45,008 nt of DNA from Gnetum montanum (Eukaryota; Streptophyta; Gnetopsida; Gnetales; Gnetaceae). Both the position numbers and the translations under genes were made by a program. The stretch's first letter is position 1; the number at the start of each line of letters is the position of its first letter. Below, one piece after another: positions 11,867-23,559 of the stretch. The stretch covers positions 216,242 to 261,249 of the forward strand of contig MNCI01014441.1 in NCBI GenBank assembly GCA_015680685.1, in the 5' to 3' direction. The notes beneath the pieces are model-generated. The model was not told the origin of the DNA. It saw only the letters and a list, made by a program, of their open reading frames with translations, and did no database searches.

Positions 11867-12739
11867 TGATATATTTTGTTTTTCATCACTCCAATATCAT
11901 GGTGGCCACAATATTGGGTACACGATATTGGGTATGCAATATCGTGGCCCAAGATGCAATATCATGCATTCGATATCGCAAGGTTACTCTTGGGTCTATA
12001 AATACAGTGCCCAAGCACACAATTCGAAGTATGTTTTTGGTAGTCATGTAGCAAAACTCCTGTAGTTTGTCCATTTGAAAGTTAAAATATTTTCCAAGTG
12101 CCCGTAGCAGGAGGTCTAAGTGTGAATGGATCATTATTCAAGCATTGATATACCTGAGCACACCATTGTGTTGGCAATAAAGACAAACTCTTTGATTCAT
12201 TCCTTGCAACACTTGAGATTTTCTTTCTTGTGCATTTAGACATTGTTATTTCATGCAATTTACATTAATGTTATTTATGTAGTAATTAATTTTGATCACT
12301 GAAGAAAATCATTAAATTACATAAGATGAGCCCTTCGAGCATACATGTGACACTTGGTAGCTCAGAAATGACTAGTGTTTAATAGCCCAGCAATGTTTGC
12401 ACAAAGTTCAGGATGTGTTCAAGAAGTGGGAATGGTTGCTTATGTTAAGCTAGATTAAGACTATAGTTTACTTAGCAATTAATTGTTCTTACTTTTATTC
12501 TTGTTCTAGGTGAGTAATTCTATAAAAACACAAAATAATAAAAATCTTATGCCTTAGTCACATTTAACCATACAATTACATTCCACAAGTGGGACTTGGA
12601 AGACAATGAATGAACAACACACACACACACACTATTTAGCTCTAGTGCACTTAGTTATTATAGTCTATGGAATTTGATTGGATTGCACGGGAATGCTTGT
12701 GATTTGTATGGTTAGGCATAGGGGTACCTTGCCTCATCA
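11867..12739 (+). repeat. A2 3' LTR
   Basis: It starts TGATATATTTTG after the polypurine tract and ends CTCATCA. A TATA box TATAAATA lies at 11997-12004. A short CA run (about 12617-12632) is longer here than in the 5' LTR. Confidence 0.9.
11997..12004 (+). promoter_or_regulatory. TATA box of the A2 3' LTR
   Basis: TATAAATA in GGTCTATAAATACAG; same place as TATAAATG at 32106 in A1 and TATAAATA at 37262 in A3. Confidence 0.6.
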
Positions 12740-13298
12740 CTAAGATAGGAGTTATCTACAAGTTAGTTGGTATAGATTGGACCTAATTTTCAGTTCCCTT
12801 GGAACCCCACTAGATGAAAGCCAAAGCATATCTTTGGCACTTAACCAAAACTCTAGGTGCTTAGGAGAGCATAGCTGGTTCTCGATGTGAGAGCATGGCT
12901 GGTTCTAGCGTAGTCAACGTAGCACCAGAGTTAGTCACTTTTCATCAGCATTTTCAAAGTTAGCCAATTTTTTGGCAAATTTTAGATTTGGTCATTTTTC
13001 AATGTTTTTTAGCATTTTGTATACTTAGTCATTTTTTTAATCATTACAACTTTTGCATTTTCACATAGCAGCATGAACCTTGGGTAACCTTTGACCTTTG
13101 CCTTAAGCATGGTTGTTGCCTAACATATCTAGTAGGTAATACAAATTGACCATCCTCTCAATCTCATATTGGAACAATAGTACTTAGACTATGAAAACAA
13201 CCTCTTAAGTACATGGTACTTGAAAATGAAAAATATAACTTTCTTTGCACAAAACTCCAAGTGGCTCTATCCCTAGATCATCAAGAAATTGATGCAAA
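12740..13298 (+). other. B1 leader after the A2 insertion
   Basis: The stretch begins with the right copy of the A2 target duplication (CTAAG, 12740-12744) and leads to B1 gag. It contains two words of the type GAGCATAGCTGGTTCT and one GCGTAGTCAACGTAGC (12865-12925), related to the palindrome flanks in the B1 LTR. No gene is seen. Confidence 0.6.
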
Positions 13299-15720
13299 AT
13301 GAAGAGGAAATACCTCCCTACCCTTAACAATTTCATCCTGCTCACTAAGACCTCTCGATGGATTCTCAACCAACTCATTCAACTGAGTGGGTCAAATGGA
13401 CATGACATGGCAACCAACTATGAGGAGCCCATGCAAGATGGACAAGATGAGTTTAAATATCATTTAGAAAATGAGAATCCCTTTTACGCCTCTTTCCAAT
13501 AAGCTACCTCTAGCTTCATCCCTCTACAATCTTAGTCATTTTCCTTCTTTGAGGTGATAACATCCTTATCATCACCTCCCAGGTCAACGTCTATGATGGC
13601 AAACCATCAAGTACCACACACACATCAAGGTACAAGATCATCTACCACCCTTCCTTTCATGGTTTCAGCATAATCCATGCAATCCTCCATGTCAACATCC
13701 ATGATGTCAACGTAGCCCTACATGCACACAGTACAGATGTCCCAACCACACACAAGCTAGGTGCCCTACTTCTCGCCTATCTCGTTGTCACCACCTACAA
13801 CAACCCAAGCCACAACCACGTGGTGGATACCCACCTCTATGTCCATGGTGCAGCACACATAGCAATAGCATACACAATAGCACATGCAACATCATACACA
13901 ACAGGCATTTCACATAGTCATGCAGCCCATAGTAGGGTTGTGGATCACTTAAACAACACAATGGGTAGCACAACTAGCATAAGCTACCACACCCACCCTA
14001 AGATTGGACCAAGCATTCCAGCTCATTTAGATGCTTAAATAGAAGGTCAAGTAGCTTAAGGCTGCCTCCTCTAAAATGGTCCATGTGATGGACTTTTACC
14101 AAGATGACCCAATTAGTCCTATGGTCCCATCACTGACCCTACCTCTTGGAATCCAACTTTCCATTTTACCAAATGTAACGGTGAGGGGGACCCTAACTCC
14201 TATCTAGTGACCTTCTATTCTATATTCCTTCTATTGCAGGCATGACCACATGCAATCATCTATGTCTTTTCCATGTCCCTGACTAGCAAGGCATACTACC
14301 TTGCCCCACACCCCTTGAGCTATACTACCTTCATTAAGTCAAAGCTATACTACCTTGCCCCACACCCCTTGAGCTATACTACCTTCATTAAGTCAAAGCT
14401 ATACTACCTTGCCCCACACCCCTTGAGCTAGGTGCTTATTCAAACAAAGCATTCAGGATGCATCAAAGGCTAGTAAGGACCTACCCTATGTGGCCTACAA
14501 AAATACACATGTAAAGAAAGATAAAGAAAAGGGCAAGGTAACTACAGCCATTGCAACAATGGCCAATGAGGCTAATCCAAACAACATCAAATCAAAATCC
14601 AAGGCACCCAAGGCCTTTGCCAACAACAAAGTAGCTAGCTCTAGCTCTGTGGTGACCAAGCAATCTACATCATCGGTGGCCATGGGGCAAGCTACCCCAA
14701 GGCCAAAATTTGAGTGCAAAGACTGCTCAAAGTACACACCATTATCCATTAAGCCATCGAAGATCTTGGGACAATTGCTTAATGCTAGGAACATCTAGTA
14801 TAAGCAAATGATTAAAGATCCTCGCAAGCATCATGATCACCACTACGAGCTACTTAGAAGCCCATCAGTAGTTGCACCAAATGAGCCTTCAGTCCCTAAG
14901 CATTTCAAGTTGTACTGGTTCTACCATTACCATCAACTACCCAACCATGACATGGACCTCTACATAGCCTTATGGGATGACATACAATGCATGATTGATG
15001 GAGTAAAATTGATTCTCAACACAACCAACCTAGTTCACCCTGAAAATCAATCGATGAAGGTCTACAAAGATCCTCTCAACACAAGTGGTGCAGGTTACAT
15101 CATTAATGCCATCAACATTGACGACGATGTAGAACTAGCACAAGAGCCATTTGTCGTTCGAGTGCCCTCTAGTAATCTTGGGGATTCCTCAGCATCAACT
15201 AGTTCAAGATCCTCTTTTATTATTAAATAGCCACCTCAATAACCCATAACACCCTTTGTGGTAACAACAACCCACACAGCCTTTGTCATCAGGGTGCCAC
15301 AACGTGCAGATTCCTCACTTACTCAGAGTCTGGTGGTGGAAAATACGTTGGGCCCTACTCACCTAAGGCCTCATCCCACATACAACACCAAGCAGTCTAG
15401 GTGGTAGACCAAGAGGCCCAATGAATGCCTTGTTAACAAGATGGTTAGAGAACACATAAATCTAGGCCCCCCTATGACCATCCCCTTATCTTCTATTGCC
15501 ATGGCCATGTCAACTTAGAATGCCACTACAAGCAATCAATGATTAAGCACTAAGGCTCAAAATTAAGCAAAAAAAGTAAAGCCCAAATCTTATCCTTAAG
15601 AGATCCATCTCTTGGGCCACATGGAGGAGATGAAGGCCAATAAAGCAACAAACAATGGTAATGATTTCTTAGATGCATTGGCATAAGTCAAGTAGGCTCT
15701 GAAATAAAAAAACACAACCT
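13299..15720 (+). pseudogene. gag: B1 gag (decayed, with internal tandem repeat)
   Basis: Reading starts near ATG 13299 (MKRKYLPTLNN). The middle, 13500-14040, is rich in His, Thr, Pro and Met with many stops. The gag core is marked by FTKCNGEGDPNSYLVTFYS (about 14161-14217), a form typical of Tat-lineage gag, and continues through a tandem repeat. Later parts (14490-14798, 14808-15230) are Lys- and Ser-rich and end in a long linker. A possible zinc knuckle remnant with Cys-His spacing lies near 15495-15535. Gag packages the element RNA. Frames change several times, so exact limits are uncertain. Confidence 0.7.
14290..14431 (+). repeat. 54-bp in-frame tandem repeat in B1 gag
   Basis: About 2.6 copies of a 54-bp unit starting GCTATACTACCTTGCCCC follow one another with almost no differences. 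The unit is 18 codons, giving the peptides YYLAPHPLS and YTTFIKSKL in turn, so the gag frame is kept. Near identity in an otherwise decayed gene suggests late slippage or unequal exchange. Confidence 0.9.
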
Positions 15721-15734
15721 TAAGCCTATATGAC

Positions 15735-16600
15735 TTGGTCATGACCTCCTCTATTCACCACAAAGCATTAGTTTGTATGTTGACCTCCATTCCTATTAAG
15801 GAGGTCATCCTAGTGGATGAACAAGCCATCCATGTTGTGATGCATCCCCCTACACGTCAAGAATTAGGTTCAACACCTCTAGTATTTCGTGACGAAGCGA
15901 TTAAGGTTGATCCTGAAAATGGTCAGGTCACCACCATGCCAATGTTCATAACTATCCATGTAGGACAATGTAAGATTTGTAGGATGCATGTCGATGATGG
16001 GACAACAATTAACACCATCCCATTCCTAGTCATCATCGACCAAGTCAAACCCACAAAGAAAACGTGTTTGAAGTCCTTCAATGAGTCACATTATTGTAAG
16101 GGAAATAGTCATAATAACTTTTATGGTAGGAGAGAAATTCCCCACAACAGATGAATTCATTGTCATTGAAGAGATGCTAACGTTCAATTTGATCCTAGGA
16201 AGGCCCTAGCCAGCCTAATTCCAGGTAGTCTCCTTGCCCATCTACTAAGAGATCCACCTTTTATATAAAGGTAGAGAAGTGATCATACATGGTGACAATG
16301 TAGCGCCTTCATCCATCAATAACCTTAACATAGAACAAGGATCAGAGTTAAAGTTCCCTAATGACATGCTGCCTGTGGAGGATGAGGGTCAACCTTGTCT
16401 AGCAGACCTACCTGAAGAACTAAAAGAAGCTAACAACCTCCCCAAGGAAGCTCTCTAGGTAGAGTTGCCCTTCAGCATCACAGACAAAGGTCTAGGTGAA
16501 TATCACCTTATGCTACCCAAGCCCTATGCATCCCCCAACCCACATCGAGTTAAGAAGCAACTACATGACTAAGGCATCCCCTTAGTTCAACATGTGTTAG
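15735..16600 (+). pseudogene. pol: B1 protease (decayed)
   Basis: The open frame 15735-16154 contains HVDDGTTINTIPF, the retropepsin active-site loop, with Asp at 15993-15998 and Thr after Gly. In another frame the domain goes on with TTDEFIVIEEML and FNLILGRP, the usual end of plant gypsy proteases, near 16150-16210. An acidic tail (LPEELKEANNLPKEAL, about 16408-16455) follows with few stops up to about 16600. In Tat elements RT follows directly; here about 5.4 kb of other sequence intervenes. Confidence 0.78.
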
Positions 16601-17264
16601 GTGCCTATTTGCCCCTAATCTTTGCATGCTCCATTTTCTTTTTACTTGTGCAGTTACGCTTCACATGGTTTCTTTTGTTTTACATTATTTATTTTATTAT
16701 GCATTCATTCCTTTTGTTTATACATTTTCATTTAGTTTTCTTACACATTAAAAAACATTAAAATACATATGAATCATAAAATTAAAAATTATAAATATAG
16801 ATATATATGGCCTACCATGGCCTAAAACTAGCCACCTTCCTCACATCATCATGGCCTGAAAAGGCCTTAAACTAGCATATAACCCGTTATGGCCTAAAAT
16901 TGGCAACCCTTTTATTTTCATCGCAATGGCTTGCCATGGCCTAAAACTGGTAGTGCCTTTTTTATTTTATTCGTAGCTCAAAATGGCCTAAAACTAGCAA
17001 TCGTCATGGCCTAAAACTAGCAATGGCCCTTTTGCCATGGCGTTAAACTAGCTTGGGGTCCACAAGGGGCTAAATTGCATCAACCAACCATGACTCAATA
17101 CTTAGAAAATGAATGCAAAACTCTACATAGCATGCAACATCATAGCAAAAAATATTTTATTATTATATCCCCATAAATAAATAAAATATACAAGGCATTA
17201 TTGTACAACAAAAATGGCCAAAAAATGCAAAATTTCCCAATAGCAGGGCTACATTAGGACTTCT
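16600..17264 (+). repeat. Spacer with CCTAAAACTAGC word array
   Basis: Between 16808 and 17052 the word ATGGCCTAAAACTAGC or a variant occurs about seven times at irregular spacing, always in the same orientation. Related words occur at 21690-21785 and 25500-25880. No gene is seen in the rest; the DNA is AT-rich. Confidence 0.65.
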
Positions 17265-18484
17265 CAACCTGTGGTGTTTGGTAGGGGTTGAGGCTCCTCT
17301 TTCTCTTCCTCTATTACTCTGCTAGGACTTGCAGCATTGTCTAGTGCCTGCTCAAAGAAACATAAAACAAAAAATCAATTAGCAAATGCATGATATGCAA
17401 AACTAACATGAAAAACAAAAAAAAACTAATCTAAGAGGGTCCTGCATCGAACTCTAGAGGTAATATATCAAGGCCTACCTCTAAGCGTTGGAGGATTTGG
17501 CCTCTGATAACTGCATCCAATCCTCCTAGCCAAAGTCAATACTTATGAGAGTCTTTCCTTTGTCCACAATGGTCCATGTAGGTGGCTCCATCCAAAATGT
17601 AGTAGAGGAAACCTCCCCTAAGGGCACAGAAATCTACCTCTCTAGAGACCCACTCACCACTACATGATGAGCAAACAACTCATAGGTCCATGTCCCACTA
17701 ATTGCCTCAAGGAACATATCTCAGCAATGGCATTTGACAGACTCCTCTTTGTACCATTTAAGGTATGTGTTTTGCTCATTCTTGTAGTAGTGTTTATGGT
17801 TCTTTATAGTTTTCCCCCACTAATACACCTTTGTGCTAAAATCCTTCCAATCCTAGTTGTTTCAGGCTAGCAAATCCATCTATAATCTCTACTTGATAAT
17901 CTCTCTCATGGCCTCATTCTTACCTTGGATTGTAGGCCAATACCTGACATAGTCAATCTTGGTTGTCTACCAGGTACTATCCTCTCATGCATAACCTACA
18001 AGGAAATCATAACAGAACTACAAGTTCTCCATCTTAGCATCCTGGCTCACCACCTTATCCTAGAGCTCGTGCACTAGTTTCCATAGATGCTCATTTATGC
18101 ACCTACAAATCCATAATGCTTTTGCACATGAAAGTGCACACTAACTCACTACCTCATACACATAGCAAGGTACTTGCTCTACTTCAAGGGAAAACTCAGG
18201 GATGGCATCCACCTTGGCCACCCTATTCAAATCCCAACAAAGCTTAGAACTTGTTGGCATACAACAAGCAAAACAACATTAGCCATAGACTAAGCATTAA
18301 ATAGCAAAGCAATACAAGCAAAGCAACATCACATGCATACTGAGGTCAAGATCCACCTATTGTCGGTAGTACATTATGTCTTCAACTAGACCTTCCATGA
18401 AGATGAACTTATCAAGAGCTTCTACCCACGACTTCATGCGGTAGGTAGAGGTGGATGCTAGACCGCTGACAGGTACCTCTACGA

Positions 18485-18577
18485 CTATAATGCAATAAAA
18501 AATTTAGCAATAATCAAATAGCCAAATATGCAAGAGTAGAAAAAGAATAGTGACAGATGGCAACTCAAAGCATGTAC
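18485..18577 (-). other. Intron of the antisense frame (93 bp)
   Basis: Minus-strand donor GTACATG follows TTTTCTAG, acceptor ends TTATAG; joining keeps the frame (PESFL, V, VEVPVSGL). Confidence 0.55.
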
Positions 18578-18799
18578 CTAGAAAACTCTCAGGTGTGAGA
18601 GTAGGGGGATCACCTTGCTGCACATGATCAAAGAGGTTATCAAAATCACCCTCTTCAAGGTGAAGTAGTTCCTCCTCCTCCAACTATTGAAGGACCTTTT
18701 TAACCTCACATGAATCCTCCTCTTTTGCCTCTCCCTCCTTAGTTTGAGGAGAGACCTCCTCTACTAGTACCTATGTCGCTACTTTGACAACCCTCTCAC

Positions 18800-18940
18800 C
18801 TAATTGCAACAATTCACACACATGTCAAGATTAGCATTTTAACACTTAGCATAACAACTTAGCATGATATAGCATAGCATAAAAAGCTTAAAAACATAAA
18901 TACACCAAATTCAAAAATGCATCTAATAACTTGTGCTAAC
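18800..18940 (-). other. Intron of the antisense frame (141 bp)
   Basis: Minus-strand donor GTTAGC follows GATGTTGTAG, acceptor ends AATTAG; joining gives MDVVGERVVKVA without a break. The intron is AT-rich and without an open frame. Confidence 0.55.
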
Positions 18941-19800
18941 CTACAACATCCATGTGCAAGTTACAAAACTTCAAGTAGATCTTCTTGTTGCCTACTTTTT
19001 CAACCTCTTGTGCAAGCTCCTTTGCTAGACGTGGCCTCTTGATCTTTTCCTTATATGGTTTCACCATCTCAACAATGTAACAATTCACCTTGGTTATGTT
19101 CCTAGTACTAGCCAATGGGGCCTCACCTGCACTATCATGCGAGGAGTAAGATCATCCCAAGTGACCTTTAGTCATTACAAAAAACATCTTACTAATTGCC
19201 TCTGGAGGGTCCTGCACTCATATGCTAGCAGACAAGTGCTTGACCTATGGCTTCGAGAGTTATGTGTGGTCATACACTACCCATCATCCATCCTTGTGAA
19301 CCACTAGAAACTTCACAAACCTTCGCAAGCATCCTGCAAAGAATGAAAAGTGCACATGCGACTTTTCCTAGAGGTTGTGGTGCAACTTCACAATCTCAAC
19401 ATGTAGGTCATCCACAAGTGTGACCACATAATCACACTGAAGTGTTGGCACAAGAATTCTTGAAACTCACATGCTCCTAGCTAAAACCATACTGCCTAGT
19501 GACCCATATGTATGTCTGGTGCACACGTGTTTGAAACAAGCTTGCTCATACAATAGAGGATGCCAACAAGCTCCACAACGATGAGGATTAGCTTCAACAA
19601 TACCTTGTGATCACAAAAACAACAAAAAAAGGGCATTAGTATACATTGTATGCATAAAAATACATTAAATTACACTTAGAAAAATTAGCAAAGTTAACAT
19701 AGGGTAGCACAACTTAGCAGAAAATATATCCTTAAGGTTCCCTACAAGCCCTATGGGCATAGAATGTCAATACACACATTTGATGTGACTGGTGCTCATT

Positions 19801-21960
19801 GGGGTATAACACTAATGTAGCATTAGCTTTTTGTGTTACATTCACATGTTTTGCATTGTCCCAATTTGCATGTTTTAACAATTTAACATGTTCAATTTGT
19901 GAGTTTTGGAATTTTGGAAAAGCTTCAGTACACTTTGCATTTTATTTCACATGTGGCATTCTAACACATTGCATTTTCACACTTAGCATTTTTCACATTT
20001 GGCATGTTATTCTTGCACTTAGCAAATTCTTTGAATTTTTTCTAACTCTAGGCAACATAGCCTGAGATACTTGAAAACATTCTAACTCTAGGTTACCCCT
20101 CCCTAGAAGCAAAACCCAGGTAAATGTTTAAAACGATTCTACCCATCAACTACACTACCCAGAGAGCATAGCCCCCAAAAATCATAAAATGTTTTCTAGC
20201 CGTTGGAGCATAGCCCTAAAACATGAAAAAATCAACAAAAAAATTCTAACAGTTAGGAACGTAGCTCCAAAATGTCCAAGAATTTTGCAAAAAAAAAAAA
20301 AACTAACTTCTACCACAACCATCTACACCATGTACCACCCACCAAAATGCCTATCATGGTCACAGCCCTAGTGGCCATCCCCTCTTGCCTTGCTACACTC
20401 TAGCATTTTATGCCTCCCAACCCCCACCATGTCACGAGGCACCCTCTACCCCATGGCACTCCACACACCCTCTACCCCACAATATTTCCACATGTTCCTA
20501 CTCCCTACAATACCTAACCTTTGCCTTACCCTTGCCTTGTTCAATTGTGTGCCACACAAAAAATGAAAAAAATGCAAAACTATGGCAAGAAACAAGCCCT
20601 CTACCATGAACCCACCACCACAAGCCCAAGGCTCTCCTCCTTGCCTCTTTCCCCCATTGCACCATGGCTCCCCAAAGCAAATGGAATAGAAAATCGCAAG
20701 AATCCCTTCGCCACACCTTACGCCTGGGGCCATCCCCAAACCCTTGCCACATCTCTTTTCACCAAAAAAATAAAGGAAGATAAAATATTTTTTCAAAGTC
20801 TCACACCTACCCCATGTAATTGAAAACCCCTTTCAAAAAGGGGGGTGAGAAAAAATGAGAAAAAAAATGAAACCCTCGCTCCTACACATAGCCATCTAAC
20901 CCTTACCACCATGACAAGCCAAGAGGCTAACCCCTTGGCTGTGCCCTAATCACCCATACCCATGTAGTACATGCATAAAGCAAAAAAAAAAGAAGAAAAA
21001 CATGCATAAGTTAAAACCCTCTTTCATACATACACTTTCTCCCTGGTTGCATAGTCCAAACAACCATAATAGTGACAATCCTTGCTGGCGCAAGGTGCCA
21101 ACATAGAACAATGACCTTAACAAGCACCAATGCAAGTGCAAAAAATGGTGAAATACAAAGGAAACTATGCAAGGGTGGAGCATAGAAGGGTACCTAGCAA
21201 ATTATGGCCCCCTCTGTTCCTCCAAGCGTGCCTAGGATAGACGACTCAATGCTTGCTCTCCCTCATCCATGTTGGCTAGTTAGGGATGCTAACATTCACT
21301 TCGGTGCATCTTTATCGGCTACTACATTCTAGCTACTATGCTCTGACTTCCACTTCTTACTCTAACCATGCTATGCTCTATAACTTCTCATTTTCACTTT
21401 AGAAAATGATAGTTTACCCTTAGTGAAACATGCATAAATACCCTCTTGGTGTAATTAAATGTGCTACCTACTAGGATGATGCCCCATACTTAGGCAAATT
21501 TTCCAAGTTTTTCTAAGTGTAACAAGGGGTAGGGTGTAGCAACTAGAGTTAGGAAAATTTTTGAACTTTTTTTGGTGATCCTTGGACTTAGAAAATTTTC
21601 TAAGTTTTTCTAATTGCCTAGTGAATGCCCAGCCTAACTCCATAACCAAGCACTTCCAACCTTGCCTAAACTAATATAGCTTGCATAATTAATGGTCCAC
21701 TATGACCTTAAACTAGTAAACCATGGTCCACTATCACTTTAAATTGGCACCCCATGGCCTACCGAGGCCTAGAATTGACTCACGTACTTGCTTCTCTAAC
21801 TCTGCATTTGCACAGTTAGGAAAATTTTCATTGCATTACTTTCCTTATTTTATGCATTTTGACTTCATTTAAGATAGGTGTCGCTTGACACTCTTTCTAG
21901 TTACTTTTGTAAGATACTTGGTAGGATTGCAACATAAACACATGTGGACATCTTCATTCA
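19801..21960. other. Spacer between the antisense frame and B1 RT
   Basis: No supportable gene. It contains words related to the B1 LTR (GGAGCATAGCCC near 20161-20260, ATGCTCTGA near 21330-21370), homopolymer A runs near 20290, a C-rich part (20380-20830) with overlapping short open frames on both strands that look like composition effects, and variants of the CCTAAACTAGC word at 21690-21785. Confidence 0.5.
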
Positions 21961-21989
21961 CCTTTGTTCCTTACTAGGCATCATGGTGA

Positions 21990-23100
21990 CCTCATGAGAT
22001 GTAGTAACACCAAATGCCTAGACCTTGAGCCCATGGCCTATGATGAACACATAACATCTATAGAGGCACCGCTAGATTAGCTGGACCATTTAGTTAAAGC
22101 TCTAGATCTACAAGTAAGTAACATCACTAAAGATTCCCTCATTGAAGTCCTTGGAGAAACACTTAGTGGTGAGGCAAGGACACTAAAACTTAATTCCTTA
22201 TTAGAGCCTCAACACACCTAAAGCATCACCAAAGTCCTAAATGATAACATCAAGGCATTTGCATGGTCCTATGAAGACATGTCAGGCCTAGATCCTTGCA
22301 TAGTATAGGACAACATAATCCTTGATCCTCACATAAAATTAGTTAAGCAGAAAGCCCACAAGGTTAGGCTTGAGATGGCATTGGCAGTCCACAATGAAAT
22401 CACCAAGCTCTACAAAGTTGGTTTCATCTAGGAAATTGACTACGTAGACTGGGTCTCCAACATTATGGTTGTACTTAAGAAAAATGGAAGCATACGCATT
22501 TACATAGACTTCTGGGACCTGAACAAGGTGACCATTAAAGACAACTTCCTGTTCCCTAGTATTGATCAACTAGTTGATACTACGGTTGGTTAGGTCTTGT
22601 TTTCCTTCATGGATAGATTCTCTTATTACAACCAGATTCATATCAACCCAGAGCACCAGCTCAGTACTACCTTCATGACCCCTTGGGGTACATTCTACTA
22701 CATAATGATGTCTTTCAAACTAAAGAATGTAGGAGCAACCTATCAACATGTCATGATGTACATCTTTATCGATTACTTGTTAGATTTGTTCAATGACTAC
22801 ATTGATGACATAGCAGTTAAGTCCAAAATGGCACACAACCATGCAAATGACTTAGACCATCTACTCAAACACATGTCTTTGGCATCAAGATGGGTCACAT
22901 GCCTTAAGGTCATGCCATCTACTAAGACCTTAGACATGACCTTAGTTTAAACTCCAAGATGTCTTTGGCATCAAGATGGGTCACATGCTAGGTTTTGTAG
23001 TATCAAAATCAAGCATACACATAGACCTTGATAAGGTTAAGGCTATCATCAACTTAGCACCACCAGCTAACCTTAAGTAGCTATGTGGGTTACAAGGAAA
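21990..23100 (+). pseudogene. pol: B1 reverse transcriptase (decayed)
   Basis: The N-terminal part reads NIKAFAWSYEDMSGLDPCIV (about 22248-22307), then KLYKVGFI, WVSNIMVVLKKNGSIRIYID and FKLKNVGATYQHVM, typical of the Tat lineage. The open frame 22597-22950 carries the active-site box YIDD at 22798-22809, intact. Three TAG stops lie in the N-terminal half. After 22870 a 30-base segment is duplicated and the frame is lost, then recovered with FGIKMGHMLGFVVSKSS. The enzyme copies element RNA to DNA. It lies far from its protease because of the antisense-frame insert. Confidence 0.88.
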
Positions 23101-23480
23101 ATTGTAAAGTTTATCACATGGTTGACTAATAAGTTGTAGTCAATGCAACATCTACTCAAATAGGAGATCCACTTTGAGTGGACTTCTCAATGCCAAAAGG
23201 CATTTGATAACCTTAAACAGGAGCTAGCTCAACTTCTAACTATTTACCCTCCACAAGGAGATAAACCATTCTACATCTACCTTGTGACCTTCAATGCATC
23301 CATTACTTCTCTACTTTGCCAAAAGTGAGACAATAGTACAGAGGTCTTGGTATACTACCTAAGCCATGCATTAGTGGCCCATGAAGCAAAATACAACAAT
23401 GTGAAAAAGAACTACCTTACCTTAGTCTTTGCACTCAAGAAGTGGAGGCACTACCTTTTCAACAATTAAGTAAACATTAT
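23101..23480 (+). pseudogene. pol: B1 RNase H, gypsy type (decayed)
   Basis: The frame reads IHFEWTSQCQKAFDNLKQEL, then KPFYIYLVTFNAS where the first catalytic Asp (usually in TDAS) is replaced, and HEAKYNNVKKNYLTLVFALK followed by WRHYLF. It is the usual RNase H that directly follows RT in Ty3/gypsy elements. One stop lies at about 23327. Confidence 0.82.
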
Positions 23481-23559
23481 CTGCAAATGCAATGTACTCC
23501 AAGCCACCACCACAAAAATTTATGAGAGTAGTTGAATTGCACAATGGAAAGCAATAACT

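Larger units (their letters stand above)
2683..12739 (+). mobile_element. A2: 10.06-kb Athila-like Ty3/gypsy retrotransposon nested in the B1 leader
   Basis: Two LTRs (888 and 873 bp), a tRNA-Asp type primer site, gag, protease, RT, RNase H, integrase, a long 3' noncoding part, a G-rich polypurine tract and a near-perfect 5-bp target duplication define a structurally whole element. The RT motif FMDDFS, the protease context and the tRNA-Asp primer site fit the Athila lineage. By eye the LTRs differ at 20 of 256 positions around 2881-3136, but at 26 of 145 at the start of U3, 23 of these being transitions. The coding regions have many stops and shifts, so the copy is dead. Confidence 0.9.
17265..19800 (-). 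pseudogene. Antisense multi-exon reading frame of unknown function inside B1
   Basis: On the minus strand long stretches read coherently once stops are ignored: a possible start ATG at 19800-19798, exon about 19610-18941 (with EAISKMFFVMTKGH and LAKELAQEVEKVGNKKIYL), exon 18799-18578 (acidic, EEDSCEVKKVL), exon 18484-18341 (STYRMKSWVEALDKFIFMEG), exon about 18249-17450 (DYVRYWPTIQGKNEAMREII, FWMEPPTWTIVDKGKTLISI) and a last exon 17347-17265 ending in a stop. Introns 18940-18800 and 18577-18485 have GT-AG borders and both split the codon after base one. About twenty stops and some frame shifts show it is dead. I recognise no domain. It may be an additional antisense ORF of the Tat element or a captured plant gene. 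Confidence 0.6.

Noticed and set aside
12617-12632. CA microsatellite in the A2 3' LTR as a functional element
   Set aside because: A short run, expanded only relative to the 5' LTR; ordinary slippage.
20446-20823. Overlapping open frames on both strands at 20385-20823
   Set aside because: They overlap on opposite strands in a C-rich, G-poor stretch, have repetitive composition and no motif; stop depletion there is explained by base composition.
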